DNA from: Ahaetulla prasina
Taxonomy: Eukaryota; Chordata; Lepidosauria; Squamata; Colubridae
NCBI RefSeq assembly: GCF_028640845.1
Contig: NC_080539.1
Span: 107,286,554 to 107,350,553 of the forward strand
Length of the DNA: 64,000 nt
Direction of reading: 5' to 3'
In this document: piece after piece, positions 23,690 to 34,264 of the stretch
How the letters are laid out: each line of letters opens with the position of its first letter
Position numbering within the stretch: position 1 is the first letter of the stretch
Notes under the pieces: model-generated
What the model was told of the DNA's origin: nothing
The model's input: the letters and a program-made list of their open reading frames with translations, nothing else
Databases searched by the model: none
Made by a program: the position numbers and the translations under genes

Positions 23690-25749
23690 TTTCCCTGCCC
23701 ATTAGCTCTGAAAAGCTAAAGAATCAGTTCTCAACAAATGAACCAGCAAACATGTGGAAAATATCACCGGCCACAGCAAACCTCCTTCCCAGGCTGAAGG
23801 AAATCAACAACTGGCAGATGACCTGAACGTGTTTTACTGCAGGTTTGAAAGGAAACTACAGCCACCTATCTCCACAACCCCCATCTCAGACACACCAACA
23901 ACAGCCAAACCTCCTACAACTGACCCCATCCCATTGGGTTCACAACCCCTAGTGATCAGAAAAGGAAGTGCAGGACCTATTTCACAGACAAAAGCTAGGA
24001 AAAGCTCCAGGCCCATACAAGATAACACCTTCTTGCTTAAAAGTCTGTGCTGACCAATTGGCCCCCATCTTCACCCATATCTTCAATAAATCACTAGAGA
24101 TGTGCTATGTTCCTTCTTGCTTCAAATGCTCTACTATCATCCCAGTGTCGAAGAAGCCCACCATCAAGGAACTGAATGACTACAGACCAGTTGCTCTAAT
24201 ATCTGCAGTCATGAAAACTGCAGTCATGAAAACTTTGAAAGGCTAGTGCTGTCCCATTTGACAACCATCACGGATCCACCGTTAGACCCCTTGCAATTTG
24301 CATACCGAGCAAATAGATCAACAGATGAGGCTGTTAATATGACTCTGCACTACATCCTACAGTATCTTGAATCTCCAAAGACCTATGTAAGGGTCCTCTT
24401 TGTAGACTTTAGTTCAGCATTCAACACCATCATTCCAGGCACTCTTCTAACTAAGCTAAACCAGCTACAGGTACCTGAACAGACTTGTAAGTGGATCACA
24501 AGCTTCCTAACAAACAGGAAGCAGCAGGTGAAGCTAAGCAGAATCAGATCAGATACCTGTAGAATTAGCACAGCCCCCCCCCCAGTCTGTGTGCTCTCCC
24601 CACTTCTCTTCTCTCTGTATACCAATGACTGAATCTCTAACGATCCATCTGTTAAACTACTGAAGTTCGCAGATGACACAACAGTGATCGGTCTTATTCG
24701 AGACAATGATGAATCTGGATACAGATGGGAGGTTGAATGACAAGCCTCATGGTGTGACCGGAACAATCTGGAACTGAACACACTCAAAACTGTGGTAGAC
24801 TTTAGGAGAAACCCTTCCATACTTCCATTTCTCACAATACTAGACAACACAGTATCAACAGTAGAAACCTTCAAATTTCTAGGTTCTACCATATCGCAGT
24901 ATCTAAAATGGACAGCTAACATCAAAAACATCATCAAAAAAGGACAACAAAGAATGTTCTTTCTGCGCCAACTCAGAAAGCTCAAACTGCCCAAGGAGCT
25001 GCTGATCCAGTTCTACAGACAAATTATTGAGTTTGTTATCTGCACCTCTATAACTGTCTGGTTTGGTTCTGCAACCCAACAAGACAGACACAGACTTCAG
25101 AGGATAATTAGAACTGCAGAAAAAACAATTGCTACCAACCTGCCTTCCATTGAGGACCTGTATACTGCATGAGTCAAAAAAAGGGCTTTGAAAATATTTA
25201 CAAATCCCTCACATCCTGGACACAAATTGTTTCAACTCCTACCCTCAAAACGAAGCTATAGAGCACTGCACACCAGAACAACTAGACACAAAAACAGTTT
25301 TTTCCCGAACACCTTCACTCTGCTAAACAAATAATTCCCTCAACACTGTCAAACTATTTACTAAATCTACACTACTATTAATCTTCTCATCGTTCCCCAT
25401 CACCCATCTCCTTCCACTTATGACTGTAACTTTGTTGCTTGTATCCTTACGATTTGTACTGATATTGATTGTTTCCTGATTGCTTAATTGTAGCCTATAA
25501 CTATCATTAAGTGTTGTATCATTAAATGTTAAATTTGTACCCTATGACTATCATTAAGTGTTGTAAGTGTTGTACCTTGATGAAGGTATATTTTCTTTTA
25601 TGTACACTGAGAGCAATGCACCAAGACAAATTCCTTGTGTGTCCAATCACACTTGGCCAATAAAAAGTTCTGTTCTGTACTGTTCTATTCTATTCTATTC
25701 TATTCTATTCTATTCTATTCTATTCTATTCTATTCTATTCTATTCTATT
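23690..25749 (+). mobile_element. 5'-truncated LINE ending in (TTCTA)n (Snake1/CR1-L3-like)
   Basis: Translated fragments in shifting frames give the reverse transcriptase: a leader with NEPANMWKNITGHSKPPSQA, then VLFVDFSSAFNTIIPG (~24389-24437), the catalytic box FADD at 24666-24677, and the C-terminal QRIIRTAEKTIATNLPSIED region. Several stops and frameshifts show it is dead; a 15-bp tandem duplication lies at about 24208-24238. No endonuclease is present. The 3' end reads ACACTTGGCCAATAAAA and passes into a (TTCTA)n array at 25665-25749. CR1-type LINEs with AATAG tails are known from colubroid snakes. Confidence 0.85.
25665..25749 (+). repeat. (TTCTA)n microsatellite at the LINE tail
   Basis: Begins with TTCTG-type variants then about 14 TTCTA pentamers. 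It directly abuts the LINE 3' end, so it was seeded by the insertion. Reading frames across it are artefacts. Confidence 0.95.
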
Positions 25750-25757
25750 GTGTATGA

Positions 25758-26245
25758 TTCTAGGAGGCAGTACTTACCTCTGTTTCTTAGCCGAGGGAAC
25801 CAGCATTGTCAGAAGACACTTCCATGGTCATGTGGCTAGCATGACTATATGCCAAGGCTGTTACTTTCTCACCAAAGTGGTAGCAATAGCAATAGCACTT
25901 AGACTTATATTCCATTTCACAGTGCTTCACAGTCTTCTCTAAGAGGTTTACAGAGTCAGCCTATTGCCCCCAACAATCTGGGTCCTCATTTTACTGACCT
26001 CTGAAGGATGGAAGGCTGAGTCAACCTTGAGCCAGGGAGACTCGCCACTACGGTAGCTATTTATCTACTCACATTTGCTTTTGAACGGCTAGGTTGGCAG
26101 GAGCTTGGGCAAGTAACGGGGAGTTCACCCCCGTCACACAGCACTTGTGTCTTGAACCTGGGCTATCAACTCTCCAGCTGACAACCTCGGCATCTTTAAA
26201 TGCTGAGCCATCGTGCCTCCCTATTACAAGATACCAATCTATAAA
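25758..26245 (-). mobile_element. Sauria-type tRNA-derived SINE, split by a second SINE
   Basis: On the minus strand the head reads GGAGGCACGATGGCTCAGCA with an A-box-like TGGCTCAG and a B-box-like GGTTCAAG. A body follows with CTTGCCCAAGCTCCTGCCAA and then CCACATGACCATGG. I recognise this order from squamate Sauria SINEs. The BovB-like 3' tail is not seen; the copy ends at the (TTCTA)n array. The piece 25885-26051 is an insertion. Confidence 0.7.
25885..26051 (-). mobile_element. SINE 3' fragment nested in the Sauria-type SINE
   Basis: Contains GGTTGACTCAGCCTTCCATC, then a GAGGACCCAGATTGTTGGGG block and a tail ending in repeated ATTGCT. GGTAGC occurs on both sides (25879-25884, 26052-26057) and may be the target duplication. 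Its body is shared with the SINE at 26352, but its tail is different. Confidence 0.65.
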
Positions 26246-26351
26246 AGAGGTTGTATGCATTTGGCTGCATGTATCTAGAAATGCTTACTCAATGTGGAAG
26301 TCATCATTTAAGTTCTCCAGAGTTAATTTCAATTTTCGGTATGTCAGGGAT

Positions 26352-26632
26352 AAACGGCCGTGATAGCTCAGGCTGTTAGAAGCCTGTTATTAGAACACAG
26401 CAGCCTGCAATTACTGCAGGTTCAAGCCCGGCCCAAGGTTCAAGCCCGGCCCGAGGTTGACTCAGCCTTCCATCCTTTATAAGGTAGGTAAAATGAGGAC
26501 CCAGATTGTTGGGGGGGGCAATAAGTTGACTTTGTAAATATTCAAATAGAATGAGACTATTGCCTTATACACTGTAAGCCGCCCTAAGTCTTCGGAGAAG
26601 GGCGGGATATAAATGTAAATAAATTTAAAAAA
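26352..26632 (+). mobile_element. tRNA-derived SINE whose tail matches the CR1/L2-group LINE 3' end
   Basis: The head contains GTGATAGCTCAGGCTG (A-box-like) and GGTTCAAGCCC (B-box-like); the B-box region is duplicated in tandem. The body has TGACTCAGCCTTCCATCC and GAGGACCCAGATTGTTGGGG. The tail has GCCGCCCTAAGTCTTCGGAG, then AAGGGCGGGATATAAATG and AAATAAA. This tail hairpin matches, in complement, the 3' ends of the LINEs at 30060 and 57255. Confidence 0.75.
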
Positions 26633-27049
26633 AACCGGATGGTTTGGATACCACAGTTCAGAATTTCAGAATTCAGGGCATAAGACTTCACTTTTCTTTT
26701 CTCTAATGGCCAACATACCTAAACTTTATGTGGTGACAAAGAGGGAGGGAATCCTATTTTACCAGTAACCTGAGGCTATAGGATTGCAGCTTGAAACAAC
26801 TGTGAAATTAATTTAAAAGGGAAAATCAAAAGATAAAGCCTTTTGAAGGAGAGATTATATAACTCAAAGCAGTTTTTTTTCATAACTTCTGTAATGAGTT
26901 TCACTGTTTTCTAAATTTGCCTTCTTAGATTTTTCTTGGATTTTATATCTTTTATTTAGTCTCCTATGTTGATGTACACCTGCAGAGACGGGGATAAAAA
27001 CAAACTTTATCCATGATCAGATCAACTTGATTCAGTCTGCCTGAATGAA

Positions 27050-27051
<2 letters not shown>

Positions 27052-27095
<44 letters not shown>
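27052..27095 (+). repeat. (GT)n microsatellite
   Basis: About 21 uninterrupted TG/GT dinucleotides in intron 6, 970 bp before exon 7. Confidence 0.95.
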
Positions 27096-27096
<1 letters not shown>

Positions 27097-28065
27097 GGTG
27101 TGTACACCTCTGTTCATGCACGCTTGTATGTGTGAATATTCTATCTCAGTTTGGATTTCAAGGCAGTGCTCAGTAATTTTTTAAATGCACTGTTTTGTTA
27201 AAAAGAAATACAAAATTAATTTTAGAATGACAGATTAAATAGATTAAAACCAGGAACATGTTTTTGTTAGCTGCCATGAATTGAAACATGCTACCAGTTA
27301 ATCAAGTAGTTTCCTGTGCCAAAATATGCAGGAAGTATTCAGTAAAGATGCCAGGGTAGGAACTAAATTACTAAAAGCCACAGCTAGAGATATCTGACTT
27401 CTCTCTGTATGTGTGATTTTCACCCACCTGCAGAAAATAACTCTTGTAACACATTTTAGAATGTTTTTACAATATTTCACACTTGTTATAGTTATAGTGT
27501 ATTTCATAATAAGTAAGTATAGGAATTTTTTGTTAATATGATCAGTGTTTAGCTTTGGAGATTTGTATTACTGATTTCTACCTAAGAAACTGTTTTTTGC
27601 TTATTCTGACCTACCCAAGGTTGGTAGATACATGAAAAAAATTCATTAAAATCAGCAGATGGACAGAATCGATATAATCCTTGTTAATAGTATCAATGAT
27701 AATTCAATGTATATAAATAACTTCACATATTCTCATATCAATCTGCACAAAAAGCAATGTTGTTTATGTATTTCAGATAATAGGCCATGTCTAATTCTAA
27801 TTAAGGATTTTTTTCCTCTTTCTTCTTAGCCTTTTGCCTGTGTTTATGTGTAAAGTATTTTTCCTGCATATTTTCAGAAAATCATTTTGTCTTCTCTTTA
27901 ACTGCATGGTTAGGGGGCTTTATTCCTGAAAAATGATAATTTTGTAATGGGACTGTACTGAAAATACCTTTTCTGTCTGAACATGAAGATTAAAAGAAAA
28001 TATTTTTTTAATAAATGCTTTCATATCACCATTTCATGATCCCCCCTCCCCCCCCTTTGTTACAG

Positions 28066-28157
28066 AATCTGGTCTTTTTGGTGTTCCACTCTTGGTTTTG
28101 CTAGAACATGATCAAAAGAGAATTCCAGGTATCCGGACACCACTTATCTTTCAAAAA
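28066..28157 (+). CDS. ARHGAP18: ARHGAP18 exon 7 (start of RhoGAP domain)
   Basis: Completes codon 278 (Glu) and encodes residues 279-308: SGLFGVPLLVLLEHDQKR, then IPGIRTPLIFQK. This is the first strand/helix of the RhoGAP fold, matching the FGVPL...PLIF pattern of the family. Acceptor TTACAG, donor GTGAGT. Phase 1 to 0. Confidence 0.95.
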
Positions 28158-29739
28158 GTGAGTAGGCTGACTGGTGTCCTTTCATTCTACTTCCTTGAGC
28201 TTTGGGATTGATTTCTAAAAGACTGTATATAATAGTGATTTAAAAAAAAAAGACTAATACTTTATTATCTAGCAAAATATTTTTTACCAAGTATGGCATC
28301 TTCCCTTTTTATTTTTTTGATGCCTTGATAAAATTCTTTCTGCTCTCTGTAGATCAGTGGGCAGGTTAAACAAGTTGTTCTTACCTTCTTTTCGCACAAT
28401 CATCAATTAGTAATACAAATAACTGTGTCTTATCTGAGAATGATTTTCCCAGAACTTTGCAGAATAGACCAAGATCACATGCATATTGCTTAACCTTCGT
28501 AGCACAAAAGAGTGGTGTAAAGTGGGGGATTAAATAGCAAAAGGAAATTATGGGGAAAGGGACCTTTGCCTAACTTAGGCTACTGCATCAATTGTGGCCC
28601 TACTTGGGCCATTGTGTCCTGGTGATGATAACACAACTGTGTGATTAGATTACTGCAGTGTACTCTTATAGGACAATTGTTGGAAAAATTTCAGAAGTTG
28701 CAATTGGTCCAGAATGCAGCGATTAGATTGCTAAATCTCACCAACTTACCACTGCGGAGTTACACTGATTTTCATACCACTTGCCTGAACTACTTATTAT
28801 CAATCAACTTCCAGGCCCAGTTCAAACTTGGCTGCTATTACAAAGCCATACATCATTTAGTACCAGGTTATATCATACACCGCCTTGTCTTAATTCTTTT
28901 GGGTATCTCAAGGGGCCCATTGACACTCCTATTTCCTTGGAATTATATGGCAAATTGGGATCTTCTATCTTGATCTTCATGTTTTGCCATATGCTTTCCC
29001 TGGAGGTGTGTATGGCAATAATACATTCCTCAAGGCAATGAAAACATTCCCGTTTCATCATGCATTTGGCAGAAGCTGATTGACTCTGCCAGGTATAAAT
29101 GAAATAAAGAAGAACTTCGTAAACTGGCATCAGGTTAGATGCAATATCCCGAACTAATATAAGCTAGGCAACACTCTTGTGGTCTCTGTGTAAATATTTT
29201 ATTTTTACATGATAACATCAACCCTGGGCTAATAGCTAAAGATAAAAATTCTGCGCTTGAGCCATCATTAGCAAGAAGCCTTATGGAGCAAACTTGTTGT
29301 GCACTTGGCTAAATGCATTTGATTGGGTAGATATGAACTGTAAATTCTCTTCTACATATAAAAGATTTTTCATTGATTAATATCTATGCAAACAGATCTC
29401 TCCTCCATCCCGATAAATTATTTTACCTGAGTCAGGAATGGGAAGGAGGCCAAAGCAGAAAGCAGGAGATGAATTTCAGAAATCAATAAATAAAGTCCAT
29501 ATTCCGTGATGTGAGGTGGGTGAGGTATTAGCTGTTCTCCGAATTGATTCTGGATAAACGTCACTTAATGCACACGTGTTACAATAATAGTTGTATCTTT
29601 TTAGCCTAAAGACATCCTGTGGTTGTGGTACTGCAAAAATATATATGCATGAAACAAGGGAGGCATATATACTGAAATTATGATAGTACCAATCTTTTTA
29701 CTGTTTCATGATATGTCTGCTTTCTGTTTTTATGTTCAG
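28158..29739 (+). other. Intron 7
   Basis: 1582 bp, phase 0. Holds a plus-strand LINE fragment (about 28550-28980); otherwise no recognised feature. Confidence 0.85.
28550..28980 (+). mobile_element. Degenerate CR1/L2-group LINE C-terminal fragment
   Basis: Translation around 28641 gives KLQLVQNAAIRLL and then a YKAIHHLVPGYI stretch, corresponding to LQLVQNAAARVI and FKALHGLGPGYL in the well-preserved LINE at 57438-58619. Heavily mutated, 5'- and 3'-truncated. Confidence 0.7.
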
Positions 29740-29817
29740 CTCATTTCTCAGATAGAAGGGGGAAAGCTGGAAACAGAGGGATTGCTTCGAATACCAGGAG
29801 TTGCTGCTAGAGTAAAG
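29740..29817 (+). CDS. ARHGAP18: ARHGAP18 exon 8 (arginine finger)
   Basis: Encodes residues 309-334, LISQIEGGKLETEGLLRIPG and VAARVK. The catalytic arginine finger is residue 325 (CGA, 29788-29790) in the canonical GLLRIPG loop; in RhoGAPs it stabilises the transition state of GTP hydrolysis. Acceptor GTTCAG, donor GTAAAA. 26 whole codons, phase 0 to 0, so skipping this exon would keep the frame but abolish catalysis. Confidence 0.96.
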
Positions 29818-30039
29818 GTAAAATGGCCCTTCAGCTTAGGAAAAATGGTGCTGTGTTCTCTACCAGTGTTTGGTTCTTTGTTTATATTTGATAATGTGTG
29901 CTCAGTAGCAAGCCTCAAACTCAGATGTTTGAATAAAATCATAACTTCTACCTATTCATTCTAAATGACAAAGCAGAAGTGGGTAGAAGCTATAGAGCAG
30001 ATTGTCTGCTTGTCAACATTTAGTTTATGACTTTCATTT

Positions 30040-30770
30040 CATTCATTCATTCATTTCATTCATTTGATTTTTATACCGCCCTTCTCCCGAAGGACTCAGG
30101 GCGGTGTACAGGCAAATAAAAACAGACAAGACAATAATCTATAAAATGCAAAATTAAAAAACTTATTATAATTTGCCTAAAATTTTAAAATATATAGAAA
30201 TTAAAACCCCGTTTAAAATTAATAATAAAACTATACAATCCATAAAATTTAAGCCAGCCCCGCGCGAATAAAAAGATGCGTCTTCAGTTCGCGGCGAAAG
30301 GTCCGAAGGTCAGGTATTTGGCGTAAACCCGGGGGAAGTTCGTTCCAGAGTGTGGGAGCCCCCACAGAGAAGGACCTTCCCCTGGGGGCCGCCAGCCGAC
30401 ATTGCTTGGCGGACGGCACCCTGAGAAGTCCCTCTCTGTGAGAGCGTACGGGTCGGTGGGAGGCATATGGTAACAGTAGGCGGTCCCATAAGTACCCAGG
30501 CCTTAAGCCATGGAGCGCTTTAAAGGTCATAACCAAAACCTTAAAGTGCACCCGAAAAGCGACAGGCAGCCAGTGCAGTCTGCGCAGGAGGGTTGTTACG
30601 TGGGAGGTACGAGATCCTCCCTCTATCACCCGCGCAGCTGCATTCTGGACTAGCTGAAGCCTTCGGGTGCACCTTAAGGGGAGCCCCATGTAGAGAGCAT
30701 TACAATAATCCAAGCGAGAGGTAACGAGTGCATGAGTGACTGTGCACAAGGCATCTCGATCAAGGAAGGA
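30040..30770 (-). mobile_element. CR1/L2-group LINE 3' end with intact 166-codon frame
   Basis: On the minus strand 30249-30749 is open and encodes the reverse-transcriptase C-terminal region (LVTSRLDYCNALYMGLPL, LQLVQNAAARVI, FKALHGLRPGYL, WNELPPGL). The 3' UTR follows and ends in the CCGCCCTGAGTCCTTCGGGA hairpin and an ATGAA-rich tail at 30040-30065. Very close to the copy at 57221-58548. The open frame suggests a fairly recent, 5'-truncated insertion. Confidence 0.85.
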
Positions 30771-31896
30771 CTGACTTGTTCAAAACTATAGATTTAATAT
30801 GCAAATCAAGACTATACACCCACATTCACACACACATGCACTCAAAAAACAACACACACACAGAGATATAAAATTACTTAATAGATGTTTCTGAATTAAA
30901 TTAAGGAGCGGCGCTGAAAAAAATCAGTTCCGTGTCATTTTACTCAGACGTTGTCCTCTGTATGGTTGCTTTCTCCCTGGATACAGAAGGTTTTGCAGTT
31001 GTTTTATAGAACTGCTTTTCTAATAACTCATCATCCTCTGTCATATTTTGAAACCGATTTTATTCCTGGAGCTTTCAAACATTCATAAAATGTGAATTGT
31101 AAAGCAAAAACCGCAGATTGGACAAGTAGGTTATGCAATTTAGAAATACATGCACAATCTAAGGAGGTGAAATATGGATTCTTGTTGACCTGGCAAATGG
31201 CTGAACTGAAGCAAGTGCATTTTATGAAGTAGTTTGGGGGAGGATCAGCAAGTGGCTTTGAGACAACATATTAAAAAAGGAGATATCAGGCAGAAGTTGC
31301 TTCTCTTAGGCTACCCGAATTACATCCAAAATCCCTTGTAAAATATTGTCAGAGGAGGATTTGATCTGGGATAAAGAAGACAGATAATATAATTGAGGTA
31401 CTAGTCTTCATAACATAGAAAGGTGTTTTATATCAAGTTGGAGAATTGTTCCATCTTTTCCCAATGGACTATCTGTTTTGATAGTTAGGGCTTCGGGCAG
31501 GCATCTGTGCAAATGCCCTACAGGATGGAAAGCTGCACATGTGGCCTTTGGACTAAGATCAAAAGCCTTCTGCAAGACAGCTGCTAAAAGATACAGCTGC
31601 TGCTTGGAGCAGAGTGTCACAAACGTAAAATGAGCTTGGGCTGAAAAAAGCGAATTGGATGTCTTAGAGAAGCAAAGAATGCTAGAAAAAAAAAAGAGGT
31701 AGGGACCAGCGGTATCTCCAAAGGGTGTCAAAATCTGTAATCAGGCACTTCAAAGCCTTGTGCCTCTTGTACGTGCAGCGGACTTTTGATACTGATGGTG
31801 TACCTACTATCCTGTAGATTCAAACTTCCCTTGTGTAGATGCTGTTTTTCTGCCCTCACCCATAACTTGCTTGCTGGGCAGCCTTCCAGAAGAGTC

Positions 31897-32205
31897 TATA
31901 ACAATTCGCCATGGCCAACTCACCATGGCCAACTTGCCACGGCCAACTTGCCATGGGACAATTATCTGTGGGACAAGAGTTACACTAATATCAAAAAAAT
32001 GGTGGAATAGAATCATTAAAGAAAGGATGCAAAAGGAGGGATTGAATGAAAGGTGAATGACAAAAATTAAAATATTTATTTATTTATTTCAAATAATGAA
32101 ATTGAATTGTTAAATTATCCTGCGGCTAGTTATTCAGCGACAGGTTGGCCATGGAAAGTTGGCTGCAGTGAGTTGGCTATGGCAAGTTGTCCCATTCCTC
32201 TTCCA
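31897..32205 (-). mobile_element. Unclassified repeat with ~15-bp GGCCAAC subrepeats (copy B, both ends present)
   Basis: Plus-strand left end: ACAATTCGCCATGGCCAAC followed by repeats of CACCATGGCCAACTTGCC type. Right end: the complement, GGCTATGGCAAGTTGTCCC. The two ends are therefore arrays of one ~15-bp unit in opposite orientation. The middle is AT-rich and matches copy A at 3090-3455 in reverse. No coding capacity. It looks like a MITE with repetitive termini; target duplication not identified. Confidence 0.65.
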
Positions 32206-32694
32206 GAAGATAAGTCTAAGAGAATGTGGCCTGTTGTTCATGCCTGTGCTCGAGTAGCACCAAAATCCATCCACAGTCTTTTTAATTGTTTGAAATTTTA
32301 AGGAAGGAGTTAAAGGTATTTCCACATAATTGATTTTAAATTCTAAAACATTGCATATGTGTGTTTTGTTGTTGTTAATTAAAAGAATTTTTTCACAACC
32401 TCTTTCTCTTATGGACACTCTTACTGTGAAGAAGACCACACACATGAACTATGGTTAAAATGAAAATTCAGTCCTTTGGTGTATATGGCATTGCACACAC
32501 AAAAAGCACAAAATACATATTTCTAGGGCAGTGTTTGAAAAATCCTGGGAAATATAGCTGTAACTCTGATGCATGAGAAGGGGGAAAAGTGACACAGTTT
32601 GCGCTACTTTTTTCATGCAGGTTGTAAACTACAATATTTTTAAATTTGAAATGCTACCCTCACCACCTGTGTTTTTTTCTCCTATGTCACTTAG

Positions 32695-32854
32695 ATCCTT
32701 TGCCAAGAGCTAGAATCAAAGTTTTACGAAGGGACTTTCAATTGGGATAGTGTCAAGCAACATGATGCAGCCAGCCTTCTAAAATTTTTCATCCGAGAAT
32801 TGCCACAACCCTTGTTTACTGTAGAGTATCTTAAGGCTTTCCAGGATGTGCAGA
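32695..32854 (+). CDS. ARHGAP18: ARHGAP18 exon 9
   Basis: Encodes residues 335-387 plus the first base of 388: ILCQELESKFYEGTFNWDSV, then KQHDAASLLKFFIRELPQPL and the YLKAFQDVQ end. Lysine 364 in LLKFFIREL (32782-32784) is the conserved RhoGAP lysine that helps hold the GTPase. Acceptor TCACTTAG, donor GTAAGT. Phase 0 to 1. Confidence 0.96.
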
Positions 32855-34264
32855 GTAAGTAGGTTTTTTGTTGTTGGTTTTTTTTTTGGTTTACTGTTGG
32901 GAGATTACTCAGAGTCACATGTCAAACATACAAGATAAACACGGCTCAGATCAGCCTATGAGATGCATAGATTAGACAACTACTGAAACTACTGTGTACA
33001 CTTAATCTTTATTGACATACAGGTCTCAGATTTCTAGTTTCTAAATGTCCACTGAAGGAACAGGCTTCAAAGCCAGCAGAATTATGTAGTAAGAGATTTC
33101 TGATTATTTGTTCCTTTTCCTCCAAAAGCCCCATACCACATCCCAAATTTCCCCCAGGTCTGCAGAGCAGATTATCAGGCAAAGTTGGGGGCTTCCAGAA
33201 GGAGGGATCATTATAAATTATCTTTCTCCACATTCTACTAAAAGGAGCCTCTGCTGGATTAGGGAGTGTCCTTCAATCAAAACATATTAACTGTCCCATG
33301 AAATAGCAGCAAAACAAAACAAAAACTCCTTACATGTGGAAACAGATGCGCAGACTTACCTCTATTCATTAATACGCCTTACTGGTTAGTATAGAGGAGT
33401 TATTATTTTCAGAATAGTCAGAGGCATTTGCAAAGTGTCTTATACTTAATTGCAATACAAAATGTGCTACATTGTAAAGTCTAGGACCAGGCTTGGAAAC
33501 AATACAGAGCTACAGATCCCAGCACCTCTTACCAAAATGTATGTTGGCTGAGGCTGCTGAGGGTTGTTGCAGTTATCAGTAGCTAGGGAGTCCTAAGATT
33601 TCCTTACGCTTCCTGTAGAAGGCCATTTAGGTTCCTTTCGAAAATGCTATCATGTTATCATTCTTTTAAGAAAAAGTTAAGGTCGGGCTCTTTTCACCTC
33701 TTCTCTTGGCTGCACGTACCCTTGTCAATTGCTGAGCCTCGTTCACAGTCCACAACCAATGTGATACAATTTTCCAGATACTTCAATTAACTCACTAGCA
33801 TGGGGAATCTGCTTGCGTTTTTCTCTCCCTCTGGAGAAAGAGGTTCAGAGTAAGCTGGAATCCACATTCCAATGAATTCATCTTGTATGTGTGGGTATTT
33901 TTTCCTCATTGGAGAGAATTCTGCCTCTCCTTCCATTTAGTGATTTCCTCAGCCTAATTAGGGACAAAGCCATTCAGTGCAGTTTTGGATAAATGGTATT
34001 CTCATACTGTTTATTGCCATGCAACTCTCTTGGGGCTTTGTGGGATAACACACTTCATAATGTTTGCAAGAATGCCATTTACAAAGTTTATCTGGCACTA
34101 TGACAAACAGAAGGATTTTAGGCTTCCAAGTGTATTAATACTTTTATTCATTCTTTGCAACCATCTCTATACAAACAATTAGACAAATGCACACAAATTA
34201 ATATGGATATATACATGGAATGTGTTGGTTGGGAAAAACAGAACTGTGGAATTTTTAGTGCTCT

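Larger units (their letters stand above)
22450..28065 (+). other. Intron 6
   Basis: 5616 bp, phase 1. It contains the best-preserved copy of the AATAG-seeding LINE (23690-25749), a Sauria-type SINE with a nested SINE (25758-26245), a second SINE (26352-26632) and a (GT)n tract (27052-27095). 22450-23689 and 27096-28065 show nothing identifiable. The acceptor follows a C-rich tract. Confidence 0.85.
29818..32694 (+). other. Intron 8
   Basis: 2877 bp, phase 0. Contains a 5'-truncated CR1/L2-group LINE (30040-30770) and copy B of the GGCCAAC element (31897-32205). 30771-31896 and 32206-32694 show nothing identifiable. Confidence 0.85.

Noticed and set aside
25567..25839. Open frame with repeated Phe-Tyr-Ser-Ile-Leu
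   Set aside because: Translation of the (TTCTA)n array; the same artefact occurs at 39935-40191 and 50609-50947.
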